Positions 31,601 to 40,584 of a DNA stretch of 64,000 nt are shown piece by piece (position 1 is the stretch's first letter; each line of letters begins with the position of its first letter). The stretch lies in contig OX442314.1 of NCBI GenBank assembly GCA_949358305.1, positions 44,152,581-44,216,580 on the forward strand. Reading direction: 5' to 3'. Under the pieces are notes generated by a model. The model worked only from the letters and a program-made list of their open reading frames with translations, did not search any database and was not told the DNA's origin. Source of the stretch: Strigamia acuminata. Taxonomy: Eukaryota > Arthropoda > Chilopoda > Geophilomorpha > Linotaeniidae. The translations under genes and the position numbers were made by a program.

Positions 31601-32856
31601 GAAGGTCCCAAAACCAATATATTTTTGTCATTATTGACAATTGTACCAAATTCGTTGAAATTAAGGCTTTGACAAAAGCCACGAGCGCTAACTGCGTTCA
31701 AGAATTAAGATCTGTTACAAACAGATGGGGACACCCCAAAAAGATTGTGAGCGATAATGGAAAACAATTTGTTTCCGATATTTACAATGAGTATTGCGAT
31801 ATGTACAACATTCGCCCGTCTCATACGAGCACGTATCATGCCCAGGCGAACCCGACAGAGCGAGCCAATAGAGATATAAAGACGATGCTGGCTGTGTACA
31901 CAGATGTGCACACGCAATGGCCACGATATTTAGACGAATTCGCGTTCGCGATGAGAAATAATGTCTCAGCGGCAACGGGCTCAAGCCCGATGTTACTGAA
32001 CACAGGACGAATCGTAACATTACCTTTCGACCCAAGGATTATTAAACATGCCAATCCATTTGACAAAGAAAATCCAGAAAAATATGTCAGAGTACTATTG
32101 GATGTATTGCGTAGATCGCATCAAGAGATGCATCGCAGAATTCAATTGAATTTTGAACGACATAGGAAAATACACGAACAAAAGTTCGTAATTACGGAGT
32201 TCGAAGTTGGAGATTTAGTTTGGAAACAGACTCACATTCTCTCGTGCGCAGATAAAAATATCTCCGCTGGATTTGCCGAGAAGAGAGATGGACCGTGGGA
32301 AATTACTAAAGTACTTCCAGGCGGAGCGTATAAATTACGCAAATTAGCTGATGGTTCGATTGAAAAATCAGTAAATATTAAAGCGTTGTATCCTTATACT
32401 CCGTCGTACCCAATTGAGACTTGGAAAGTAGGACAAAAGTCCGCCTCTTACTCGCCTCAAGAAAATCCTAAATGGATGGACGAGAGTAATCAACTTCCGG
32501 ATGCTGAAGAAATGGAATTAATTCCTGAAACTTCCTCAGAAATTCCAATGGAATTATCCGACTCAACTTCAGGGCAGATTGACAAATCTGCGCCCACAAA
32601 GTCTAAACATAGACATAGACAACGCTTAACTGCTATAGAAAAGAAAGCGGCGTTAAAAAGAGGCGAAGTTCCAAAGAAACCGCCTCGAAAACTCCGCAAA
32701 CCCCAACCGATAGTTCCACGAACTAGCACTCGTCCACGACGAGAACGAAAACCAAATCCTAAATATGCAGATGAAAATTTCGTGCGAAACATCACTGCAG
32801 TATTTAAAAAACCATACCAACAACGAGGAAAAGCCTCAAAGTTCTGTTGGAATTGA
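28657..32856 (+). CDS. pol: Element C Pol polyprotein (protease, RT, RNase H, integrase)
   Basis: The -1 frame is open from 28657 to a stop at 32856 (about 1399 codons); its first ATG is 28726. Counting residues from codon 28696, protease ALMDTGASQ has its Asp at 97. RT has MPFGLCNAPCTFQRLMEG and YLDDVIVYSD at 442. RNase H has TDASHEGLGAVL at 591. The integrase HHCC zinc site starts with HGHPLSGHAG at 891 and includes CTHCAQYKP. The integrase triad is D961 (MDLMGPKP), D1020 (SDNGKQF) and E1055 (NPTERANRD). The C-terminus is basic (TRPRRERKPNPKY). All motifs are intact. Integrase follows RNase H, as in Ty3/Gypsy. Expression is expected only as a Gag-Pol fusion. Confidence 0.96.
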   Translation, partial: LDPGEEGLFHPPEVANATSESLFMDVDTTCLEVATSHSGGVEENLQEMTEQLKNLTLFPHKCYTKKFCRLRRLNRVIGGNNLHNITLGNNKDDPRMKITIGGLTYNALMDTGASQCYIGEQLLSETQALPEFLQEAPRNMMVNAVGVAHRPVGQITLCVQWADEFTPMNFIVLAKRVCGLILGHNFMRRQKISPHPHLQEFSCADKPNWSAPYESEEANLALAPLNRITFDYLGLSSTLNSIELTDTPVLTWDEKLVEESDCTPEQRLALREVVKSIPNVFRDQVGCTNVTQHRIKFKEGHSLPKMQYRMYNPAKRAIMTKLAAELEQDGLIEKAKGPFISHPVIVAKPDGSYRMCIDYRWLNAITEVEVIQMPSIDLLLHNTGPARYFTSIDLVKGYYQVEMCKEDRPKTAFYTPNGPYQFVRMPFGLCNAPCTFQRLMEGILGSALQDYALVYLDDVIVYSDNWDDHLKHVRDVLERLNQANMTINKAKSRFGRTELKFLGHWIKPEGLFGDPDKISAIMKFPTPTCAKDIQRFHGMTNFFRKFVPNHGTIAAPYTRMMNEKTPFEWGDEQTEAFNKIKELLCGDNCLHKPDMTLPFVVMTDASHEGLGAVLCQDVDIFDEKKQKNISVPRPVAYASRVLRGAEKRYTTPELECLAVVWAIDRFKPYLEYGTFTLESDAEALKWLMRTPEPSGKFGRWALRIQCGNFKIVFRKGAANQVADALSRAPLTEEDIPLRDHVEPVEIKQYWPEWDGNPSVSLNRAPEKREYLASVRSYFSENSKECSEEKEGEEVQETLYSALTEVLKEVPPTRREIIDAQLLDIECKRIREYLLNDKVVGIPQSEIKEWKNKVKNYCLDRKEKDGDQMIIYFNPSFEEELNDSGNGFKAVVPSSLVKRVLFACHGHPLSGHAGMSKTLEKTRLIYFWPGMSRSVRNYVKSCTHCAQYKPIQQKRHAAPYTPHNMTNPWECINMDLMGPKPAGRSQNQYIFVIIDNCTKFVEIKALTKATSANCVQELRSVTNRWGHPKKIVSDNGKQFVSDIYNEYCDMYNIRPSHTSTYHAQANPTERANRDIKTMLAVYTDVHTQWPRYLDEFAFAMRNNVSAATGSSPMLLNTGRIVTLPFDPRIIKHANPFDKENPEKYVRVLLDVLRRSHQEMHRRIQLNFERHRKIHEQKFVITEFEVGDLVWKQTHILSCADKNISAGFAEKRDGPWEITKVLPGGAYKLRKLADGSIEKSVNIKALYPYTPSYPIETWKVGQKSASYSPQENPKWMDESNQLPDAEEMELIPETSSEIPMELSDSTSGQIDKSAPTKSKHRHRQRLTAIEKKAALKRGEVPKKPPRKLRKPQPIVPRTSTRPRRERKPNPKYADENFVRNITAVFKKPYQQRGKASKFCWN

Positions 32857-33908
32857 TAAGTTTTATTCAAAACTTGAAGACTGTAATTATTTACATGTCT
32901 GACAGGTGTAGTGATTTATAATCTCAACACCGGGGGACAAGATATTACGATATTTATCGAAATTTATATTAAAATATGAATTTGTTGCGATGAATTAAAT
33001 ATTCGATAAAATATTTTAATTTTTTGGTTGTATTTACATGTATTTTAACTAAAATACAGAGAATTACTTTGAAAAGTGATGTTCTCGCCTCTTCACGAGG
33101 ATACGAGATTTACGAGGTGTGATTAAACCTCGAACCCGATAATTAATAGGGAATAAAAGTCCCAGGGTTCATTGCACAAAAAACACTTCGTTAAACACGT
33201 GGATACCAGTGACTTCGTCCCTTCGTCTCCTCTTCACTTTTTCGACTTGAGAATTTCGACGCTAATTCATTTAGCCAACTGCAAACACGAAACTTCCAAC
33301 AGTAAGTAGTTTCGTTATTTTTCTTTGACCAAAGAATTGAAAATTGTTCGCAACAATTGATAAATTATCGGCGTCCCGATAAAAGTTAAAAATTCACGTG
33401 TATTATAAACGTGAATCGGCATTAAATCACTCTGGAAGTTTATCTATTCAGTCGAATAGTTGAGTTAAATATTAATAATGAATTATTAAAATTTAAGTAT
33501 GTAGGCACTAATTATTTAAATCAAGTCGCGGTCGAGGCTTGCATAAATTATTTGGCGATGAATTTTCGATGTAAGATATTTATTAGACTAAGTATTAATT
33601 AATTAATGCGAAAAGTTATCTTTGATACTCGGAAGATGGATTAAATAGTTTACAAAACTAAGGGGATTTTTTTCTTTTGAAAAAATCAACAAGTTGCGAT
33701 TTTCGATGAAAATCGCTGTCAGGCGAGTCCATTCTAGTGTCATAAACACAAGGGGAATGTGACTCATTAGTGTCACGTGTTAGGGGTTATAAATAACTCG
33801 AGTTGTGTATTTTTCGTTGCGAACAATACGTTTTAATTCTTTGGACTCAAGGAATGATTATTTAGTGTGGAATTATTTTTAATAAAAATAATTTATTTGC
33901 GTCTGCAG
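32857..33908 (+). other. Non-coding tract between pol and ORF3 of element C, with predicted intron
   Basis: About 1 kb without an ORF. A donor ACA|GTAAGT at 33302 and an acceptor TCTGCAG ending at 33908 define a possible 607-nt intron directly before ORF3. Short hairpins are frequent: CGAGGTgtgattaAACCTCG, TCTTTgaccAAAGA, ATTGTTcgcAACAAT, ATTCACGTgtattataaACGTGAAT, CTATTcagtcGAATAG and GCGATTTTCgatGAAAATCGC. A purine tract CACCGGGGGACAAG (about 32929-32942) duplicates the one at the 3' LTR. Confidence 0.6.
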
Positions 33909-35429
33909 ATGGGAAGCGGTAAACACCGTTCGAAACGGAGTCATCGACGACACCGTCATGAAAGCTCGTCCAGCTCGTCCACCTCGTCTAGTGACGAGCA
34001 ACGCCGTTCAGCGGAACGTGCTTACATGAGGGCCCAACCGATACCGACGGCGCCCGCCTCGATGTACGCCCTGACGCCGCTGCAACTCGCAACGCTTAAT
34101 TGGCTGAGCGTCCATCCGGACGGACTTCCGCTCGACTTAAATGCAATGATGCAGGCCCCGTCCACTTCTGCGCAGCCAACTATTTATGAGTCGGCGCAAT
34201 TGGCCCCGATGGCCCAAGTGGCGTATCCACCCGCGAACGTTATCAACGTCCCGTTGGCCCCGCATTCACCCGAATTCCGGCCGCCAACTGCAAGCGTAGC
34301 GCCCACCGTCGCCAACACGTCGAATGCGGCTGCACCGACTGTGACGGGACAATCAGCGTCTGTTACGCATCTTCCTGCTGGTGCTGAGTCTTCTGCATCA
34401 GAATACGGATGGAATGAGCCGCCGCCGGGCGCTTTGCGTTATTCGGAGCCTGTTTCTCGCAACCGCGAGTACCGAGCGGCCAATAAGGCACGAAAAAAGG
34501 ACGAGAAGGCCCGCCTGCGCAAGGAGCAGTGCGAACGAGACATGGCAGCCGGAATACCTCACGATAACATCGTGACGGACCAGGCAACTGAGACGATCTG
34601 CCCCTTTTGCGTCGGTTGTGGGTGGTGCTGCGGTGCATCCGCAGGTTCCTCATTAATGAGATGTCCCAACTGTCGAGGAAGAAAAACGCGACCGCGTTCG
34701 GAGCCGTGGCGCAAGGAGGTTCAGCCCCACGTGGTGAAAGGCATTAAGCCTAACGAGAAGCGATGTTGGGCTCACTGCCCAAAGTGCCGACTTTTCCTGA
34801 ATAGTCGCGGCGAAGCGGTTTACATCGACCCGCGCTTCCTCACCTGGGCCCGCGCTGAAGCCAACGCCGGCGTAAGAGTCGAACTCCTTCGACAGTCGCC
34901 GCCGCCGTCTGAAGACTCCGAAGTTTCAACTGAAACTGTCCAGGCCGTCGAGAGCGCCGGAAGCGAGGTGCAGGAAGAATTCGTTCGACCAAGAGCGATG
35001 TCGCGTGGGCGAGGCTGTCTTACGCTCGACCGAGCGAGGGAAATTGCCAAGGTTCAACGAACCAATATCTTGGCACGAGGGCGAGCTCGTAAGCTGCAAC
35101 AGGCTGTTGAAACGTCGTCTAAACCAGTGGAGGATCCTCCAGCGGCCGCAACCGACGTGTCCAGCGCCCCTCCAGCGTCTAAGTCTGAGACTTCGGACGA
35201 CGCACAGTTCGAGGACGCCGAGGAGTTGCTTTCCGTCGTCGATTTCGTGGCGGAATTGCTCGAGGATCTACCGTTTCCGCCTCCGAGTCCGGATGAAATA
35301 GAAGCGCCGGAAGAAGCTGTGTTTTCCGCCGTCTCGACAGAGGCGACTGAAGAGTCGGATTTTCTGACTTCTGCTGAAGTCGAGAAAAAGGGAGAGAAAG
35401 ATTCGACTGACGTCGAAAAGAAGGATTAG
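33909..35429 (+). CDS. Family 1 accessory protein (ORF3), copy C, cysteine-rich, 506 aa
   Basis: This is the intact counterpart of the ORF at 1024-2541, one Ser longer in the N-terminal Ser run. The ATG at 33909 directly follows the acceptor tctgcag; the frame is open upstream but lacks a sensible start. The order is: SR/His-rich basic N-terminus, Pro/Ala-rich linker, Lys/Arg helix (NKARKKDEKARLRKEQCERD), Cys cluster (CPFCVGCGWCC, CPNC, CWAHCPKC), and an acidic tail with the hydrophobic-acidic motif VAELLEDLPFPPPSP. All cysteines are shared by the two copies. There is no transmembrane segment. Function is unknown. Candidates are RNA export, transcription control or genome packaging, all inference. 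Confidence 0.78.
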   Translation: MGSGKHRSKRSHRRHRHESSSSSSTSSSDEQRRSAERAYMRAQPIPTAPASMYALTPLQLATLNWLSVHPDGLPLDLNAMMQAPSTSAQPTIYESAQLAPMAQVAYPPANVINVPLAPHSPEFRPPTASVAPTVANTSNAAAPTVTGQSASVTHLPAGAESSASEYGWNEPPPGALRYSEPVSRNREYRAANKARKKDEKARLRKEQCERDMAAGIPHDNIVTDQATETICPFCVGCGWCCGASAGSSLMRCPNCRGRKTRPRSEPWRKEVQPHVVKGIKPNEKRCWAHCPKCRLFLNSRGEAVYIDPRFLTWARAEANAGVRVELLRQSPPPSEDSEVSTETVQAVESAGSEVQEEFVRPRAMSRGRGCLTLDRAREIAKVQRTNILARGRARKLQQAVETSSKPVEDPPAAATDVSSAPPASKSETSDDAQFEDAEELLSVVDFVAELLEDLPFPPPSPDEIEAPEEAVFSAVSTEATEESDFLTSAEVEKKGEKDSTDVEKKD

Positions 35430-36157
35430 AAAGGACAAAATTAACATTCGTTATTTTTCCGAGTGGAGATTTTTATGACTAAAATGTTCCAAGTGTTTGT
35501 TGTGTTTTTGCAATTACGAAATATTCCCACGAGTATTGTGTTTGTTTGTTTCAAGATTTTGAACTAATCATTAAATACTCGAACGAGTATAGTTTAATTT
35601 TAAAATTGGATTCAATTTAATTTGCTTTGTTTTCAAATTCAATTTGAATGTTTCTTTGAACTAATCATATTAATATATGTTTGTTTGATTTATTTACGAA
35701 TTTTCATAATTATTTGTGGAAAATTGTGTTTGTTTTGCTTTGATTGAAGCGGTGAAGAATTTCAAGTTGAAATTCGTTATTTTTTATGACAATCGTAATA
35801 AAAAATTAGTAGTTTAGATTTTCGATAAATAAAGTTTTGCATAAATTTATTTTTATTGACTATCTTGTTGATTAATAAGCTATGAATAAGTTTATTTGAC
35901 GGAGAAATAGAATTTCTATCGAAATTTTTATTTTCTCGAACATGTATCCATGTTCGGACGAGTTCATTTCCGTCGCTTAGCAACCGGGAGTTGCGCAGTG
36001 CAGAGAAGCCGATTAGTTTAATCGGGTGACGAAGTTTCTGAAAGAAATAACATGATTAAGTTAATAAAATACTTACCAAGAGGATTAATTCGATAGAATT
36101 AGGTGAACATTCTTATCCATTAAGAATGACAATCGAGAGTTAGTAAACTCTATGCTT
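35430..36157 (+). other. Hairpin-array 3' UTR of element C
   Basis: No ORF. A string of short perfect stem-loops with 2-6-nt loops includes ATACTCgaacGAGTAT (35575-35590), GAATTTCaagttGAAATTC (35757-35775) and AATTTCtatcGAAATT (35911-35926). It continues with CGAACATGtatcCATGTTCG (35937-35956), CGATTAgttTAATCG (36010-36024), AATTCgataGAATT (36087-36100), ATTCTTAtccatTAAGAAT (36109-36127) and AGAGTTagtaAACTCT (36136-36151). The same series is present in element A at 2542-3275. Confidence 0.75.
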
Positions 36158-36171
36158 GTCACCGGGGGATG
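36158..36171 (+). promoter_or_regulatory. Polypurine tract of element C
   Basis: CACCGGGGGATG directly precedes the 3' LTR; element A has the same text before 3288. Confidence 0.6.
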
Positions 36172-37915
36172 TGTGATGATTACAAATCGATAGTTATCAA
36201 TGTTCACCATAGATGGCGCTGTTTAACCAACGCGCGTATTTCAAACTCGGTTAAAACTAAAAAGCGTAATAAATTATTACTTGGACACGGTGAATAAAAT
36301 ATAACTATTTTATTCAATATGAATTAAGTATTAATTACTTGATGATGTTGATTCTATCGAATCAATATCCACTTTACTTACCTGTCGAAGGGAACCAATC
36401 GGACCCTTCCGGACCCCAACTGGGCCCATCTGGACATAGTCATATATTAGGTCCGGACTAGTGACCCACGAATCCGCCGATTCGTACGCTGATTGGCTGT
36501 CGCCGATCTAGTAGTTCTACAGAACTATATAAGCATCAGTTTTCTCACCCACTATCCCCCTGGCTTGATAACTGAACTTGTATATTGTCTGTAGTTGAAT
36601 TGTTATCGTTTGATTTCATTATTCTCTATCGACACATCAGGCCACCTCAGCTCTCCACAGTTAGTATTCATTACTATTTTGTTATTGCTGTTGTAGGGCT
36701 ATTTCGGGAAGGCTAACTCCGGTAATAGACATGCATTCGCATGAAATGGCCCCGTAACGTTAGCCAGCTGTTCTACGGGACAGTAGGACTTCGTACGGTG
36801 GCTTAATATAACGGTCGTATACAGTACGACCTTGCTAAATGAAAGTAGGTCCCTCAGCTAACTGGCCACAGTCCGCTGCAGGATGGTTGTTGTAAACAGC
36901 CCACGCAGGTTCCCGTCTTTCTACGATTGGTCCTTCCGCTCGTTAAAAGTCGGTAAAGGCTTAATGCACAGGTAACACGCCGGGTTGGTAGCCCGTGAGT
37001 AATATCTAAAGATGTTGCGATAAAACAACTACCTGGATAATGGTAATCCAACGGCAGTGGCCAAATAATATTTTACCCGGTGCTCGATCTGCTGATCCCG
37101 CCATCGTAAGGCATGCTGGCGGATGGAGGTGTCAAAACCTCCCGCGATGGTTCTCTCGACCGTCGTGACGGTCCCCGCCCCATCGTACCCTCCGGGTTAG
37201 TAACCCGTGAACAGGAGTTGAACAACACTGTGTTAGACAAATTACTCGGGCATTGGTAATCCTGTATTGGCAATATCTTTTAACCCGGTAAGTCCATAGA
37301 AATGTTTACCTGGTGGTTGGTACCACCGACAGCGAATTAAAGCGTACAAACAAATACTCGGCGCCTGATCACGAGATCTTGTCGTCGTAAGGCATGCTGG
37401 CGGATGGAGTCTGAACAACTCCCGCGACGTTCTCTCAATTGTCGTGACGGTCCCCGCCCAATTAATATTTATACGACAATTCATTTGTTGTATTCCACTA
37501 ATCACTTCACTTTATTCATTTGAAACAATGGAATATTCTGCCGAATATTCCTGTTTATGCGTAGGACTCTTCGCATATTTAGATAATCGATGCTGCGGAC
37601 CAAATACGCCTCCGTAGCGATATTTGTGACGATGCCGCAAGTCAGCCGTATCCCTCTGGCTTCGCCCGGATCCTCAACCAGTTGATGCCGCCCGTTTACA
37701 CGCGTCAAGAACCCATTATTGTTATTATTCAGTAATAAATATGTCATGTCACACTAAAACTGTAAGTTATTTCTACTCTGTCACATATTCATGTTTGTAA
37801 GGGCTTCCGTAGCTTATCTCGGTTAGGTTGTTGCTAAACTTAGCAACGTCTTGTATAAACCGAATTATCTATCTTAAAAGGACTAATAAATTAGCCCAAA
37901 AGTAGAATCGTCACA
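36172..37915 (+). repeat. 3' LTR of element C (1744 bp)
   Basis: Identical in length to the 5' LTR. One difference was noticed (CGCCGATC here, CGCCAATC in the 5' LTR). That change disrupts one base pair of the GATTGG/CCAATC hairpin to a wobble. Confidence 0.95.
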
Positions 37916-38434
37916 TGCTGTCTGATGTAATACGTTTTCTGATGCAATAGTACGGTACATTGTTGTTAACTAATTTGGCTTATGTAATCATCTGTTTTTA
38001 TTTCTCCATTGTATTGCTGTGACTTTGGCATTGGTTACAATTGTTGTTCTCATGCAATGTTATTGTCAAAAAGTTTTCTTTATTCCTTGTTCTTAACTTT
38101 GTATTCAGTTCCTTCACTAAATTCGTGCAATAAACACATGTTTGAATACTCTGTTTCGCTTAGATACCAATATGCAATTTAGTGATTAGTACGCGAACTC
38201 CGTATTTAAAAACAAAGACCTCCTGCCAGTGCTTTGCGTCAACGATGGACTGCTGGATAAAAGATTTACATTAATCTTGCGGTGAATGACCCGGATTCTC
38301 AGCCATTATACGACCACAAAGTTTTGAACTGAATTTACTTTATTTCCTGTGGATTCATCAGGTGATTGCTACACAGACCTACGCGCAAAATTGTTGGCTT
38401 TTTTCTCCAAGTTGCACAACCTTATCGTATTCTA
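37916..38434. other. Spacer between element C and the Tc1-like element
   Basis: Starts with the target duplication TGCT and the continuation of the TGATGCAAT array. The rest is AT-rich sequence in which no gene is seen. Ends in TA (38433-38434), the left target dinucleotide of the next element. Confidence 0.5.
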
Positions 38435-39999
38435 AGGTGCGCGCCATAAGTATAGAATAATCAGTTTTTTTGTAATATTTTTTTTCCCGCTTCATCTGGA
38501 ATCATACCCATTTTTTTATACATGTATGTAGTCATTAGAATTCGTTTAAAATTAACACATTTATAATTTTTATGGAAAAATAAATTTGGCAGTGATTTTA
38601 CACAAAAATGGGGGTGACATAAGTATAGAATATTTTAGGTTTGATGCAAAAAAATGGATAAAATTAATATCACATAACATGCCTTTGTCTGATTAGTTAA
38701 TCAGTGAATATGTCATCAATTTTCTGCCATTTTTGAATTGTATTACTTGCTATTTTCTTATTTTGAAGCAATCCCTTGTACAAAACTTGCAACCACGGTG
38801 GAAATCGCTGAAGTAAAGCGATTAAAGGCACTGGGGCTTGCCAAACAACAAATTGATAGAATATTATGAAGAAATTGAAAGAAATTAGTCAATTGCATCA
38901 AAAATTCTAACAAAAACATGAAATCCAAATGTTAAAGCAGACAGGAAAGACCAAAAGTGACCATGCAGTGAGCATTGTCTAGCTGAAACACCCATTTATT
39001 GTCTTAATTTTCCATCCAAATGGCAATAAATGCATGTTCAACACTTCCTTATACTTCTGTGAATCTTTCCATCCTTTTATTATTATGATGTTTGCCTGTA
39101 ATTTTTGCCCGAATGTCACCCAAACCATCACATGATTCTGCCCACTGAGAAAACTTCTCTTCTCTCCTTAAATCTTGCCACTTATTACACTAACCATCCA
39201 GACCATCTAAGTTGAACTGTATTTTGTCTGTAAAAAGCACTCAGTTTCATGATTTGGTCCAGGGCAGCTTGGTATTAGTCTAATCAGAGCACTTCAATTT
39301 AAGGGGTTCAGTTAACCACAGTTGTACAGCTATTTTTTGATAACAAAGGTGATCACAATTGTTTAGTCTGCTCTGAATTGTTTGTAAAGACACAATTACA
39401 TCTGCATGTGTGCAAATTTCATTTGCAGACAACAGCAAAGTCAGTGCCAGGCACAAAATATTCCTGTGAACTTGCTGCATGGTCACTTTTGGTCCTCCCC
39501 GTCTTGCTTCCATATTTGATTTTCATCTTTGGGTTAGGACTTTTGACATAATTGATTAATTTCTTCCTGATCTTCTATGGATCTGCTGTTTGGAGAGCCC
39601 CAGTGACTTTAATTGCCATATTTCAGCGATTTCTACAATGGTTACAAGTTTTGCACAAGGGATTGCTTCAAAATAAGAAAATAGCAAGTAATACAATTCC
39701 AAAATGGCAGAAAATTGGTGACATATTCACTGATTAACTAATCAGACAAAGGCATGTTATGTGATATTAATTTTATCCATTTTTTTGCATCAAACCTAAA
39801 ATATTCTATACTTATGTCACCCCCATTTTTGTGTAAAATTACTGCCAAATTTATTTTTCCATAAAAATTATAAATGTGTTAATTCTAAACGAATTCTAAT
39901 GACAACATACATGTATAAAAAAATTGGTATGATTCCAGATGAAGCGGGAAAAAAAATATTACAAAAAAACTGATTATTCTATACTTATGGCGCGCACCT
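38435..39999 (-). mobile_element. Tc1/mariner-like transposon, degenerate, with about 410-bp terminal inverted repeats
   Basis: The element runs AGGTGCGCGCC...GGCGCGCACCT and is flanked by TA on both sides (38433-38434, 40000-40001). Its inverted repeats extend to about 38840 on the left and from about 39590 on the right. Each arm holds two copies of CATAAGTATAGAATA, at the outer end and about 170-180 bp inside (38444 and 38616 on the left; mirrored near 39985 and 39803). This is the IR/DR layout of Tc1-like elements. The middle third, on the minus strand, encodes broken Tc1-type transposase pieces (RRGGPKVTMQQVHRN, and a HVMVWVTFG segment in another frame). The coding part is dead. Confidence 0.85.
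39030..39513 (-). pseudogene. Tc1-like transposase remnant
   Basis: Inside the element the frame 39513-39280 has a GGPKVT motif followed by a helix-turn-helix-like stretch (SANEICTHADVIVSLQTIQSRL), typical of the second DNA-binding half of Tc1 transposases. Further on (39270-39030), in shifting frames, pieces like DGLDG, LRREKRSFLS and HVMVWVTFG correspond to the catalytic-core region. Stops and frameshifts make it non-functional. Confidence 0.65.
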
Positions 40000-40011
40000 T
40001 AGTAGCCTTGG

Positions 40012-40584
40012 CCTGTGACTGCGATAACTTTTGACATTACTTAAAATACATTGAAAAATCAAGTAAACCATATTAGATATTATATTATATTATATTATAT
40101 TATATTATATTATATATTATATTATAGATATCACAAATATCAATCATCGTGGTCAGTGGAGAGTCATGAGGCATTTGGACACCATTCACTATTCGGAACA
40201 ACAACAGAGAAAGCAGTTATGGATTATACGTCTTTATTGCCGCGATTGTCTAAGGGTTGTGCGTTCACTGTGTCATCGCCTTGGTTGTTGGGTTGCCTTT
40301 CGACAACCCAGCTCAGACCAACCGCTGACCACATAGTCGAAGACCACATGAGCAGTTTGGTCAGAATAACATGCCCATGTCGTGCATTGCAGCATGGCCC
40401 AACTTCAAGTCGCTGCAGACTTGAGAACAACCTCGCTTCTATTTGCCATTATGTCGCACATTGTCTGAGGTAAATCTGTGGTCAAAAGGATGTTGATATT
40501 TTCTTTCTATACCGACCTCTTTAGGCGAAAGAATGGAAATAAAATCTTTGTAGATGAGTCGAGCCTTTTCTTCGACAACGGAGT
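40012..40584 (-). pseudogene. Duplicated RGS intron with truncated exon
   Basis: This segment copies the RGS intron at 44491-44630 plus 45935-45985 plus 46271-46594, lacking the two MITEs that interrupt the original. It ends inside the exon homologous to 46531-46691. On the minus strand the retained exon part (about 40521-40584) reads SVVEEKARLIYKDFISILSPKE with the donor region following, one residue different (E to K) from the functional exon. Beyond 40584 the sequence changes abruptly to a dispersed repeat. A duplication older than the MITE insertions is the simplest reading. Confidence 0.85.
40075..40128. repeat. ATATT microsatellite
   Basis: About ten units of TATAT/ATATT within the duplicated RGS intron. 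The homologous original (about 44555) has only one or two, so expansion occurred after duplication. Confidence 0.9.

Larger units (their letters stand above)
23524..37915 (+). mobile_element. Element C: complete family 1 Ty3/Gypsy-type LTR retrotransposon (14,392 bp)
   Basis: Two 1744-bp LTRs (23524-25267 and 36172-37915) are flanked by TGCT (23520-23523 and 37916-37919). By eye the LTRs differ at a single base (near 23858/36505), so the insertion is recent. Order: 5' LTR, tRNA-Gln primer site, 1.1-kb leader, gag, frameshift signal, pol, 1.05-kb non-coding tract, accessory ORF3, 0.74-kb 3' UTR, purine tract, 3' LTR. All reading frames are intact, so the copy may be active. LTR length, total length and the non-Env third ORF are unusual for the group. 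Confidence 0.96.
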
